From Chlorobium sp. (lineage in GTDB: Bacteria > Bacteroidota > Chlorobiia > Chlorobiales > Chlorobiaceae), in contig JANQMO010000042.1 of the NCBI GenBank assembly GCA_028280025.1, positions 1 through 58,078 of the forward strand: DNA of 58,078 bases, read 5' to 3'. Made by a program: the position numbers and the translations under genes. Below the pieces are notes generated by a model. It worked only from the letters and a program-made list of their open reading frames with translations, did not search any database and was not told the DNA's origin. The first letter of the stretch is position 1. Each line of letters begins with the position of its first letter. This document shows positions 31,943 through 39,553 of this stretch, piece after piece.

Positions 31943-33166
31943 CTAAAGAGGCAGGCCGTATTCCTGAATGATCGAGCGGACATGCCGTGGAACGAGCAGC
32001 GTGAGCTGTTCCGGGCAGCGGTATTTGACATAGTAATAATGCCTGATCAGATGGAAATCGACCGAATAGTGCGCGAATCCGATACCTTTCGGTCCTTTTC
32101 TGCCAAGAACCCACGCAAGCATGTGTCCTGCCCAGACCGGCATTTTTCGTTTCGATGAATAGGCTGCTTTCTGTTCCTTCATTCCGGCGATGATCTGGTC
32201 TGTATTTTTCAGGACCGCATCCCGGCATTCCCATTCTCCTTCTTCGGGGTACCGTTCGAGCTGGTCCTCCACAAGATCGAGAAGGCGGCTGCCTTTTGCC
32301 GTTCTTACCAGAACCCACTGCTTTTTTCCATCGCGGCGGAACGGCGCGGCAAGGTAGCCGACCGTGATGTCTGCAAGACAGTTGAGGTAATCGAAGCAGG
32401 CCATGCATGCCTGCGGAAAAATGTCCGGATTGGAAAGCTCCTCGGGGAGGGAAAAGAAGGGGATTTTTTCAAGAGCGCCGGTCGTATGCCTGATGTGGAT
32501 GCGAAAATCGGGCATGAACTCCATGTGACAGGCTGTCGCCGGTGATTTCGACATTCTCTCCAGTATCCAGTTGAACCTGTTTCGATGGACATTGTCGACG
32601 CAGGGAATGCCGACGGTGTAGATATCCATCTGCTGCAGATAAGGAAACCGTTCCTGAAAATCCCTGAGCGTATGAATGTGGCAGGCAGCGCCGATGACAA
32701 GAATGCTTTTGAGCTTTTTTCTTACGGCTTCCTGCAGGGAGCGGAGCACAGGAGAGAGCACCGGCTTGTTTCCCTTTGATGCGTCGATCTCTTCTGCTGT
32801 CATTGCAAGGACCGGATCGGAAAAGAAGGTGCTCTTATCGTTCCGGTGCAGGGTGACGACGCCTTCGACAAGGCCGCTTTCAAATGCTGCCCGTGCGATG
32901 GCAGTGATGATACCGCTCCATTGTGCGCCGTTGAGCGGCTTTTTCAGCTGCGCAAGAAAGCGTTCCAGCGTGATGCCAAAACGCATTTCTTCGGGGTTGT
33001 CGAGCTTGCGTTCCCTTTCGAACAGTTTTTTTTCCCGTTTTCCCAGCCAGCCGTTTTTAAAGACACAGCTCCGGACGCTTTCGTGCATCGGCCATTCCTG
33101 GATCGAGCAGAGGCCGCAGGAACTGCAGATGCCTTTTTCGGGATTACCGTTCGTTTCAGTTTTCAT
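31943..33166 (-). CDS. bciB: FrhB-type ferredoxin-dependent reductase, BciB (8-vinyl reductase) or HCAR-like
   Basis: The 407-residue protein opens with a cysteine cluster GICSSCGLCS, typical of a [4Fe-4S] site. It then has GAQWSGIITAIARAA, the VIGAACHIHTLRDFQ segment, IYTVGIPCVDNVHRNRF, and a second cluster QACMACFDYLNCLADITVGY. This is the F420H2-dehydrogenase beta-subunit-like family that holds BciB, which reduces the 8-vinyl group of (bacterio)chlorophyll precursors, and HCAR, which reduces 7-hydroxymethyl chlorophyll a. The sequence is BciB-like by length and motifs; function between the two is not resolved. ATG 33166 is chosen (MKTETNG); the longer start is 33202. Confidence 0.75.
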   Translation of the reverse strand: MKTETNGNPEKGICSSCGLCSIQEWPMHESVRSCVFKNGWLGKREKKLFERERKLDNPEEMRFGITLERFLAQLKKPLNGAQWSGIITAIARAAFESGLVEGVVTLHRNDKSTFFSDPVLAMTAEEIDASKGNKPVLSPVLRSLQEAVRKKLKSILVIGAACHIHTLRDFQERFPYLQQMDIYTVGIPCVDNVHRNRFNWILERMSKSPATACHMEFMPDFRIHIRHTTGALEKIPFFSLPEELSNPDIFPQACMACFDYLNCLADITVGYLAAPFRRDGKKQWVLVRTAKGSRLLDLVEDQLERYPEEGEWECRDAVLKNTDQIIAGMKEQKAAYSSKRKMPVWAGHMLAWVLGRKGPKGIGFAHYSVDFHLIRHYYYVKYRCPEQLTLLVPRHVRSIIQEYGLPL

Positions 33167-33594
33167 GTGTTTACGCGGTTGGTATGAATGACAGGGATGC
33201 ACTGTTGCAGAAGAACATACGGAACACCGAGCACTAACAGGTCCCGGAGAGCAAGGATAACATTTTTTTGTTTTTTTTTTGAAATGAACGCAAGGTTGCC
33301 GGAAAATGGTCGTCGAATATAGTGAAAGTGCTTGAGTAGGAACAGGTGCTTTTACTATCCAGTTAGGTTAGTGTTGCTGCTTGAAATGTTCTTCGACAGA
33401 TCAGTGTTTTGATGAAAAGGTTACGTAAGTGTTGCTATGTTTTGATGACGTGATCCATGTTTTCTGGTGTTTTCTGGTCTGTTGTTGAACCCGGTGAGGG
33501 AGGCGCCAAACGCCTCCTTCTTTGGTTTCAGCCCTTCGTTTTTTTCTTCTTCATTGTTGCTTTTCGGCTGTCTCCGTATTTCCGCAATAACAGC
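33167..33594. other. Intergenic region with a GC-rich hairpin, between bciB-like gene and sucC
   Basis: No gene is seen. GGAGGCG and CGCCTCC form a 7-bp hairpin at about 33500-33518, without a good T-run. The sucC terminator follows at 33595-33621. The rest should hold the leftward promoter of the bciB-like gene. Confidence 0.45.
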
Positions 33595-33621
33595 AAAACC
33601 CTCTTTGGTAAAGAGGGCTTT
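33595..33621 (-). terminator. Rho-independent terminator of sucC
   Basis: Read leftward, AAAGCCCTCTTT and AAAGAGGGTTTT form a strong stem with a three-base loop and end in T residues, 34 bases after the sucC stop. Confidence 0.7.
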
Positions 33622-33655
33622 GGGTCTGTTACTGACTGATGTCGATTTGCGGCAA

Positions 33656-34831
33656 TCAGCCGGCAAGTGCTTCGTTTACTTTGCGTGCAGCATCGCGCAG
33701 TCCGTTCGCGGCGATCAGGTTGAGGCCGGATTCGTCGAGCATTTTCTGGGCGACTTCCGCATTGGTCCCTTCGAGACGGACTATGACCGGCAGGTTCAGG
33801 CCAACTTTTTTTGCGGCTTCGATAACGCCTCCGGCAACACGGTCACAGCGGACGATCCCGCCGAAAATGTTGACAAGGATCGCTTTGACATTTTTGTCGC
33901 TCATGATGATCTTGAAGCCCTCCTTCACTGTTTCCGGACTGGCGCCTCCACCGACATCGAGGAAGTTGGCAGGTTTTCCGCCGGCAAGCTGGATCATGTC
34001 CATTGTTGCCATCGCGAGACCCGCACCGTTGACCATGCAGCCGACGTTACCGTCGAGCCGTACATAATTGAGGTTCGATTTTGACGCTTCAACTTCGAAC
34101 GGATCTTCTTCGCTGGTATCCCTCAGCTCGAGATAATCCTTGTGGCGGAACAATGCGTTCGAGTCGAAATTGATTTTTGCATCGAGTGCCAGAACGCGGC
34201 CTTCTTTGGTGACGACAAGCGGATTGATCTCGGCAAGCGACGCGTCGATGGACATATAGGCGTTGTACAGGGCGGTCATGAACCTGATGCCGTTTTTGAA
34301 ATTGTCGCCTTCGAGGCCGAGGAAAAACGCTGCCTGCCGGGCCTGGAACGCCTGGATGCCGTGCAGCGGGTGAATCTGTATTTTCAGGAGTTTCTCCGGA
34401 GTTTCTTCAGCAACTTTTTCGATTTCCATTCCGCCCTCGGTGGACACCATCAGGACGTTATTGGATGTTGCGCGATCGAGGGTAATGCCTACATAAAATT
34501 CCTTGTCGATATTCATCCCTTCTTCGACCAGGAGGCGCTTGACCTCTTTTCCTTCAGGGCCGGTCTGGTGGGTGACCAGTGTTGCGCCGAGCATCTTTGA
34601 AGCGATTTCACGGGCTTCTTCCGGATTTTTTGCAAGCTTGACGCCGCCGGCTTTTCCGCGTCCGCCTGCGTGAATCTGGGCCTTGACAACGACGACATTG
34701 CTCCCCTGCTCGCTGAAGAGCTGTTCGGCTGCCTGCTTTGCTTCATCGGGGGAAAAAGCCACAATGCCTTTCGGTACGGCAACGCCGAACTTGCGCAATA
34801 TGTCTTTTCCCTGGTATTCGTGAATATTCAT
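33656..34831 (-). CDS. sucC: Succinyl-CoA synthetase (ADP-forming), beta subunit
   Basis: The 391-residue protein begins MNIHEYQGKDILRKFGV, the ATP-grasp start of SucC, with VVKAQIHAGGRGKAGGVKL as the nucleotide-binding loop and NGAGLAMATMDMIQL plus GGASPETVKEGFKI in the C-terminal ligase domain. It works with SucD, not visible here, to form succinyl-CoA; in green sulfur bacteria that step belongs to the reverse TCA cycle. The start at 34831 matches family length; the frame extends further without homology. A terminator follows at 33595-33621. Confidence 0.93.
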   Translation of the reverse strand: MNIHEYQGKDILRKFGVAVPKGIVAFSPDEAKQAAEQLFSEQGSNVVVVKAQIHAGGRGKAGGVKLAKNPEEAREIASKMLGATLVTHQTGPEGKEVKRLLVEEGMNIDKEFYVGITLDRATSNNVLMVSTEGGMEIEKVAEETPEKLLKIQIHPLHGIQAFQARQAAFFLGLEGDNFKNGIRFMTALYNAYMSIDASLAEINPLVVTKEGRVLALDAKINFDSNALFRHKDYLELRDTSEEDPFEVEASKSNLNYVRLDGNVGCMVNGAGLAMATMDMIQLAGGKPANFLDVGGGASPETVKEGFKIIMSDKNVKAILVNIFGGIVRCDRVAGGVIEAAKKVGLNLPVIVRLEGTNAEVAQKMLDESGLNLIAANGLRDAARKVNEALAG

Positions 34832-34937
34832 ATGCCTGGATATTAATGTTGTATGACTCGACAGGAAAAATTCCGGGTTTGGCAAACAAAAGTCTTATTA
34901 TAGCAAAAAATGGCGGTTAGAGAAAATACATGCAGCA

Positions 34938-35390
34938 ATGAATCTGTCTTCACTGATGGAGCCGGCTTTTCGCGAGGCGATCAAGGCGTATGAGAAAAAA
35001 GAGGTTCCTGTAGGGGCCGCGGTGTTCGATGCAAACGGCCGCATTATCGGCAGGGGACATAACCAGGTTGAAGAGCTGACCGACGCAACGGCGCACGCTG
35101 AAATGATCGCTCTTACATCGGCAATGGCCACTCTCGACAGCAAGTACCTCGACGACTGTACGCTGGCGGTAACGCTGGAGCCGTGTCCGATGTGCGCCGG
35201 GGCGATCGTCAATGCAAAGGTGGGCAGGCTGGTTTTTGGCGCCTACGATCCGAAAATGGGCGCGTGCGGTACGGTCATGAACATCACCGGCTCGAACGAC
35301 CTCAACCACCGCCCCGAAGTCTACGGCGGCATTCTGGAACACAAAGCCCAAAGCCTGTTGCAGGAGTTTTTTAGAGGACTGAGGTCGTGA
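34938..35390 (+). CDS. tadA: tRNA adenosine(34) deaminase
   Basis: The 150-residue zinc deaminase has the catalytic HAE (ATAHAEMIAL) and PCPMCAGAI motifs, with the proton-shuttling glutamate in HAE. The C-terminal VMNITGSNDLNHRPEVYGGI segment with Asn and His is typical of TadA and not of cytidine deaminases. It converts A34 of tRNA-Arg to inosine. It is divergent from sucC with a gap of about 100 bases that must contain both promoters. Confidence 0.9.
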   Translation: MNLSSLMEPAFREAIKAYEKKEVPVGAAVFDANGRIIGRGHNQVEELTDATAHAEMIALTSAMATLDSKYLDDCTLAVTLEPCPMCAGAIVNAKVGRLVFGAYDPKMGACGTVMNITGSNDLNHRPEVYGGILEHKAQSLLQEFFRGLRS

Positions 35391-35488
35391 ATCGTGAATC
35401 GTGATTCGTGAATAGGGTGATAATAGTTGTTGATTTGTTGATCTGTTGAATTGTTGAGTTGTTTGAAGAAGTCTCCCTGCCTTCGAAA
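35391..35488. other. Short repeat-rich spacer after tadA
   Basis: Contains slightly varied copies of GTGAATCGTGATTCGTGAAT and GTTGATTTGTTGATCTGTTG words. No gene. Together with the following element and 35729-35939 it makes a 549-base gene-free gap. Confidence 0.4.
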
Positions 35489-35728
35489 GAGGCTGTCTTA
35501 CAAGTCATGCATTTTGTCTTTTTATAGTCATCCTCGGGCCTGCCCTGTGAAATAGATGCTCTTGATTTCACGGGGCTTACCCGGGGATCCATCTTCCCGC
35601 CAAAGTCAGTATGGATGTCGCATCCCTGTGAAATCCGAACATCTATTTCTACGGGGCGGCATGACTCTCAACTGACAACGTATGCGTGACGGCTTATAAT
35701 CGTAAATTTTTGCTTTTGAGACAGCCTC
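35489..35728 (-). repeat. Miniature inverted-repeat element (family 2, copy 2) with two hairpin insertions
   Basis: This is the inverted copy of the element at 8448-8624: it starts GAGGCTGTCTTACAAGTC and ends CTTTTGAGACAGCCTC. At 240 bp it is 63 bp longer than copy 1. The excess is two related 32-33-bp palindromes, each with a GTGAAATAGATG or GATTTCAC core, placed in opposite orientation. One replaces the loop of the GCCGCA/TGCGGC palindrome of copy 1. Confidence 0.75.
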
Positions 35729-35748
35729 CTACAATTCAATCATTTCGT

Positions 35749-35796
35749 TGTCTTCACACTCAGAACCCATTGCTCGGCAACTGAATCATACTCCTG
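35749..35796 (-). repeat. Intergenic repeat, inverted copy of 37076-37125
   Basis: The stretch carries CATTGCTCGGCAACTGAATC, flanked by CACTCAGAAC and CTCCTG, and matches the reverse complement of 37076-37125 with few differences. The two copies flank the membrane-protein gene at 35940-36941. The remaining DNA to 35939 shows no gene. Confidence 0.65.
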
Positions 35797-35939
35797 TGCA
35801 CAAACTGCGCCACTCCTTTCTTCTCCAATCACCATTCACGAATCACGATTTACGATTCCCCCTTCTCTTCTTACATTACATCATATAACGAGATTTTTCG
35901 GCAGGTTGCGTAACGCCTGTTTATACAAACTATTCTGCC

Positions 35940-36941
35940 ATGAAAAAAAAGCTGGGATTCCTTCTGGGTGCCGCCCTTGTCTTTTTTCTCTCGATGCTGC
36001 TGATTTTTCTTTTCAATCAGCTCTACTTCTTTGCATCGCTTGCGGGCGGACTGCATCCCGTTGCAGGATATGCTGTTTTCGGCGCCGGGGCCGCTCTTTT
36101 TCTGCTGTTTCTTTTTTCCATAATCGCCGTCTGGCGTTCCCCTTCGGGGCCCTCTCTGCCCGACAACGAATCGTCCCCGACCTATGACGCCTATATCCGT
36201 CATCTCGCGCGGCATCAGCCGCGGCATCACAAGCATCCGGAACCGCCCAGAAAAGACCGGGACCAGCGCTGGCTCGTAGCCAATCAGAAGCTTCTCGAGA
36301 CCGACGCGATGAACATCACCAAAGAGATGGCGACAAAGAACTTTTTTATCGGCGCGTTCGCTCAGAATACCTCGTACGGCACGACAACGTCGTTGAAGAA
36401 CAACATGAAACTCGTCTGGAAAATCTACAAACTCCACCACCGCCGCCATCACGGCAGCAATCTGCTCGCACAGCTTCGTTTTACCTACGAATCGCTCCCA
36501 TTGTCTGATTTTCAGAAGGATCAACTTCCGGCTCATATCAAACCGATCATCCAGTCCGCGTTCAGCAACACCCTTTCCACGCTTCTGCCGGGAGGGAACC
36601 TGCTGACGCCGTTTTTCATGAATTTCTTTCTTGCTGGAGCAACCAATACCTACCTGACCTGCCTTGCCGGCATCATTACAACACATTACTGCCAGGCTCT
36701 TACGGAAGACGAAAAAGCCGAAATCGTGAACCGGAGCCAGTTTGAAGCCTCGTTCATGCTCAAGGAAATCATCAAGGACTGCAATCCGATCCTTTCGAAA
36801 ACGATCAGCAACGCGGTCAAGAAAGCCGGTATCGAGAGCCTCGACAGCGTTCAGACGTCAAAATCAAGCAACAGCCTCACCCAGGACATCGTCAACCACC
36901 TGGCTCAGTCGTTGAAAAACATCATCAATGAGAATAAGTGA
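35940..36941 (+). CDS. Conserved-looking membrane protein of unknown function
   Basis: The 333-residue protein has two N-terminal membrane helices (about 7-29 and 42-62) and then a histidine-rich basic stretch, HLARHQPRHHKHPEPP (87-102). A mostly helical body follows, with a possible third hydrophobic segment at about 214-242 (LTPFFMNFFLAGATNTYL). The region NFFIGAFAQNTSYG recalls DUF697-type proteins only weakly. I do not recognise it securely. Both flanks are repeat-rich, and no operon partner is adjacent. Confidence 0.65.
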   Translation: MKKKLGFLLGAALVFFLSMLLIFLFNQLYFFASLAGGLHPVAGYAVFGAGAALFLLFLFSIIAVWRSPSGPSLPDNESSPTYDAYIRHLARHQPRHHKHPEPPRKDRDQRWLVANQKLLETDAMNITKEMATKNFFIGAFAQNTSYGTTTSLKNNMKLVWKIYKLHHRRHHGSNLLAQLRFTYESLPLSDFQKDQLPAHIKPIIQSAFSNTLSTLLPGGNLLTPFFMNFFLAGATNTYLTCLAGIITTHYCQALTEDEKAEIVNRSQFEASFMLKEIIKDCNPILSKTISNAVKKAGIESLDSVQTSKSSNSLTQDIVNHLAQSLKNIINENK

Positions 36942-37025
36942 GTATGGTTGGGTAATAGGTAGTAGGAAATGGGTAATAGGTTGAAGAAGAACGACCGGAC
37001 AAAAAACGAGTGGCGAGAAGGAGTA

Positions 37026-37083
37026 AGGAGCAGCTCACTGCGTTCGCAGGAGCCAGGAGTAGCTCGCTCCGCTCGCAGGAGGA
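37026..37083 (+). repeat. Two tandem 29-bp units
   Basis: Units 37026-37054 and 37055-37083 agree at 23 of 29 positions, sharing AGGAG, AGCTC and TCGCAGGAG. Each can form a small hairpin (for example CTGCGTTCGCAG). They lie within a repeat-rich 210-base gap (36942-37152) that also has GGTAGTAGG words like those at 1012-1035. Confidence 0.7.
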
Positions 37084-37125
37084 GGATTCAGTTGCCGAGC
37101 AATGAGTTCTGAGTGGGGAGAAGAC
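37076..37125 (+). repeat. Intergenic repeat, direct partner of inverted copy at 35749-35796
   Basis: It contains GATTCAGTTGCCGAGCAATG and GTTCTGAGTG, the reverse complement of 35749-35796 with a few mismatches. It lies between the membrane-protein gene and the leftward nitronate monooxygenase gene. Confidence 0.65.
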
Positions 37126-37152
37126 TGTGGGGTGTGGGATAATACCCAATAC

Positions 37153-38412
37153 CTATTCACGATCAATCGGCGGCTTCTCGATCCGGTGGTTTTCGCTGAA
37201 CTGGTAGTCGCGGAAGATGTCTTCGGCGTTGGGGAACTGCCAGGTTCCGTCCTGCAGTTTGTTGGTTGTTTCCTTGAGCCTCCAGGTGGTGTCGCCGCAG
37301 GTCCAGCAGTCGTATTTTGCCATTCCCGTGCAGAGGCAGGTCTGATCGGAGACCTTGAGGTGGTGCTCTCCCTCTTTTCTTGCTTCGAGCGCTTCATAGT
37401 ACGCGTCGATGTAACCGCACTTGCCCTTGTTGTCGAGCAGGTAACCGAAGCCTTCGCAATTCGGTTTGATTCCATAATTCAGGACCGGCGAGGATTTGAG
37501 CATTCTCATCGGATAGCCTGTGGGTGAGACGGTGTTGACGACGATGTCGTTTTGTTCCGTATTGAGGTAATTCTGCTTGACGTTCGAAGGAAGGCCGGAC
37601 TCTTTTGTGATGGTGAAGCGTGTTGCAACCTGTACAGCAGATGCACCTGATTCCAGATACCTGACAGCATCGCTGCCAGTGAAAATTCCACCGGCGGGTA
37701 TAACCGGAATGTCGAGGTTTTCGCTTTTGAGAAAAGAGATGACTTCTGTGACGATCGTAAAGAGGTCATATGTCTGCCAGTCTTCCGGGCCGAATCCGAG
37801 ATGTCCTCCCGCAAGCGGGCCTTCGACAACAATGTAGTCGGGTATGCGTTCCATCCTGATCGCGCGTTTGAGGAATATCTGCAGGGCGCGCAGCGACGAG
37901 ATGATAATGCCGATTTTCACGTCATGGAACCTCGGGTGGTCCTTTATCAGGTCGAGCGTCCGAAGATTCAGTCCTGCCGCAAGCGTGAGCCCGTCGATAC
38001 CGCCGTCCATTGCAGCCGACAGTCGTGTGCGAAGGGTTTCGCCTGCGTCACGCATGGTCAGCTTTTCCATGCAGTTGAGGAAAATCGCGCCGTTGCCGCT
38101 TTTGCGGGATATGGTATGCTCGATGTACATTTTCTGGGCCTCTGCAAGATCGCCGAGGTCGAAATAGACGTCGGACTTGTTCCGGTTCCCGGCGTTGTAA
38201 CTGTATTTCTTGCGTTTGCGTGTAGTGTAGGCTGTGCTGAACAACTGGTCACAGACATAGCAGACCTCTGCGTCGGATATATGGCCGATGCCCCCGAGCC
38301 TTTCAGCTTCGAGGGCAAGCTCGGACGTCGATATGTTGACCCCCATTCCTCCGATTACGATTGGAACATATTCCTTCTTGCCAAGTTGAAGTCTGAAATT
38401 GTCTACCTTCAT
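37153..38412 (-). CDS. Nitronate monooxygenase / 2-nitropropane dioxygenase-family flavoprotein
   Basis: The 419-residue TIM-barrel-like protein has the N-terminal PIVIGGMGVNISTSELA, VVEGPLAGGHLGFG with the catalytic-type histidine, PVIPAGGIFTGSDAVRYLESGASAVQVATRF for FMN phosphate binding, and a cysteine-rich C-terminus (TCLCTGMAKYDCWTCGD). The Cys-rich tail is longer than in typical nitronate monooxygenases and might hold a metal or cluster. The physiological substrate in an anaerobe is uncertain; related enzymes may act as enoyl-ACP or other reductases. It is divergent from gpmA. Confidence 0.78.
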   Translation of the reverse strand: MKVDNFRLQLGKKEYVPIVIGGMGVNISTSELALEAERLGGIGHISDAEVCYVCDQLFSTAYTTRKRKKYSYNAGNRNKSDVYFDLGDLAEAQKMYIEHTISRKSGNGAIFLNCMEKLTMRDAGETLRTRLSAAMDGGIDGLTLAAGLNLRTLDLIKDHPRFHDVKIGIIISSLRALQIFLKRAIRMERIPDYIVVEGPLAGGHLGFGPEDWQTYDLFTIVTEVISFLKSENLDIPVIPAGGIFTGSDAVRYLESGASAVQVATRFTITKESGLPSNVKQNYLNTEQNDIVVNTVSPTGYPMRMLKSSPVLNYGIKPNCEGFGYLLDNKGKCGYIDAYYEALEARKEGEHHLKVSDQTCLCTGMAKYDCWTCGDTTWRLKETTNKLQDGTWQFPNAEDIFRDYQFSENHRIEKPPIDRE

Positions 38413-38706
38413 GTTGTGTTGTCAGATCTTAGGCCGGTATCTTCTCGGTCGTGTAATGCTAAAAAATGGGCCCTCGGAGCCAAAAGAACAAAAGATAGGA
38501 TATTTCATCATATAAAACCACAGAGATACCCGGAAACAACGGCTTTTTTGTTTTTCGCCCGCCGGGAAGGGTGATATTCCGTTGGAAAGGCATGCCGGCA
38601 GGGGTTTGAGAAAAGTGATCGAGAGTGTTACATTCATGAACGCGATAAAACAGGGTCGATGGTCCTGTGTTTCCAGTAAAAACAAAGGTCTTACAAGGAG
38701 ATTGAC

Positions 38707-39450
38707 ATGATGAAGCTTGTACTGCTTCGGCACGGGGAGAGTGAGTGGAACAGGGAGAACCGTTTCACCGGCTGGTATGATGTTGATTTGAGCGATAAGG
38801 GGCAAATCGAGTCCAGAACCGCAGGTGAGACCCTGAAAAAGGAAGGATTTGTTTTTGATATTGCGTATACATCGGTACTGAAAAGGGCGATCCGTACCCT
38901 GTGGAACGTTCTGGACGAGATGGACCTGATGTGGATCCCGGTCTACAAGAACTGGCGCCTTAACGAGCGGCACTACGGTGCGCTTCAAGGTTTGAACAAA
39001 GCCGAAACCGCCCAGCAGCATGGAGAAGAGCAGGTGCTTGTCTGGCGCAGGAGCTACGATACCCCTCCGCCGGCGCTCGAGAAGGACGATCCCCGTTTTC
39101 CAGGCAACGATCCTCGTTACGCTTCCCTGCAGCCTGAAGAGGTGCCTTTTACGGAATGTTTGAAAGATACCGTCGAACGTTTCCTTCCGCTGTGGCATTC
39201 GGAAATTGCACCGCTGATCAAGGCAGGGAAAAAAGTCATCATTGCGGCACACGGCAATTCGCTCCGTGCACTTGTCAAATATCTCGACAATATTTCGGAT
39301 GAGGATATCGTGGGGTTGAACATACCGACAGGCGTTCCTCTTGTCTATGAACTGGATGATGACCTGAAGCCGATCAAAAGCTACTATCTCGGCGACGAGG
39401 AAGCGCTTCAGAACGCTATTGACGCTGTGGCGAAGCAGGGCAAGGCATAA
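38707..39450 (+). CDS. gpmA: 2,3-bisphosphoglycerate-dependent phosphoglycerate mutase
   Basis: The 247-residue protein has the phosphohistidine motif LVLLRHGESEWNRENRFTGW near the N-terminus and the second histidine in VIIAAHGNSLRALVKYL. It interconverts 3- and 2-phosphoglycerate in glycolysis/gluconeogenesis. AAGGAG precedes two adjacent ATG codons (38707 and 38710). The length and the ERHYGALQGLNKAETA segment fit GpmA well. Confidence 0.93.
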   Translation: MMKLVLLRHGESEWNRENRFTGWYDVDLSDKGQIESRTAGETLKKEGFVFDIAYTSVLKRAIRTLWNVLDEMDLMWIPVYKNWRLNERHYGALQGLNKAETAQQHGEEQVLVWRRSYDTPPPALEKDDPRFPGNDPRYASLQPEEVPFTECLKDTVERFLPLWHSEIAPLIKAGKKVIIAAHGNSLRALVKYLDNISDEDIVGLNIPTGVPLVYELDDDLKPIKSYYLGDEEALQNAIDAVAKQGKA

Positions 39451-39553
39451 GAAGCATTGCCGGGTACGGGTATTTTTTTTGCAAAAAGATTATATTCCCC
39501 GGTTCATTATCGGCAGTGCTTTATTTAGCAATAATCAGTAGAAGTTTCCGGAT

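Noticed and set aside
33467..34084. 205-residue rightward frame opposite sucC
   Set aside because: It is mostly antisense of sucC and overlaps its terminator.
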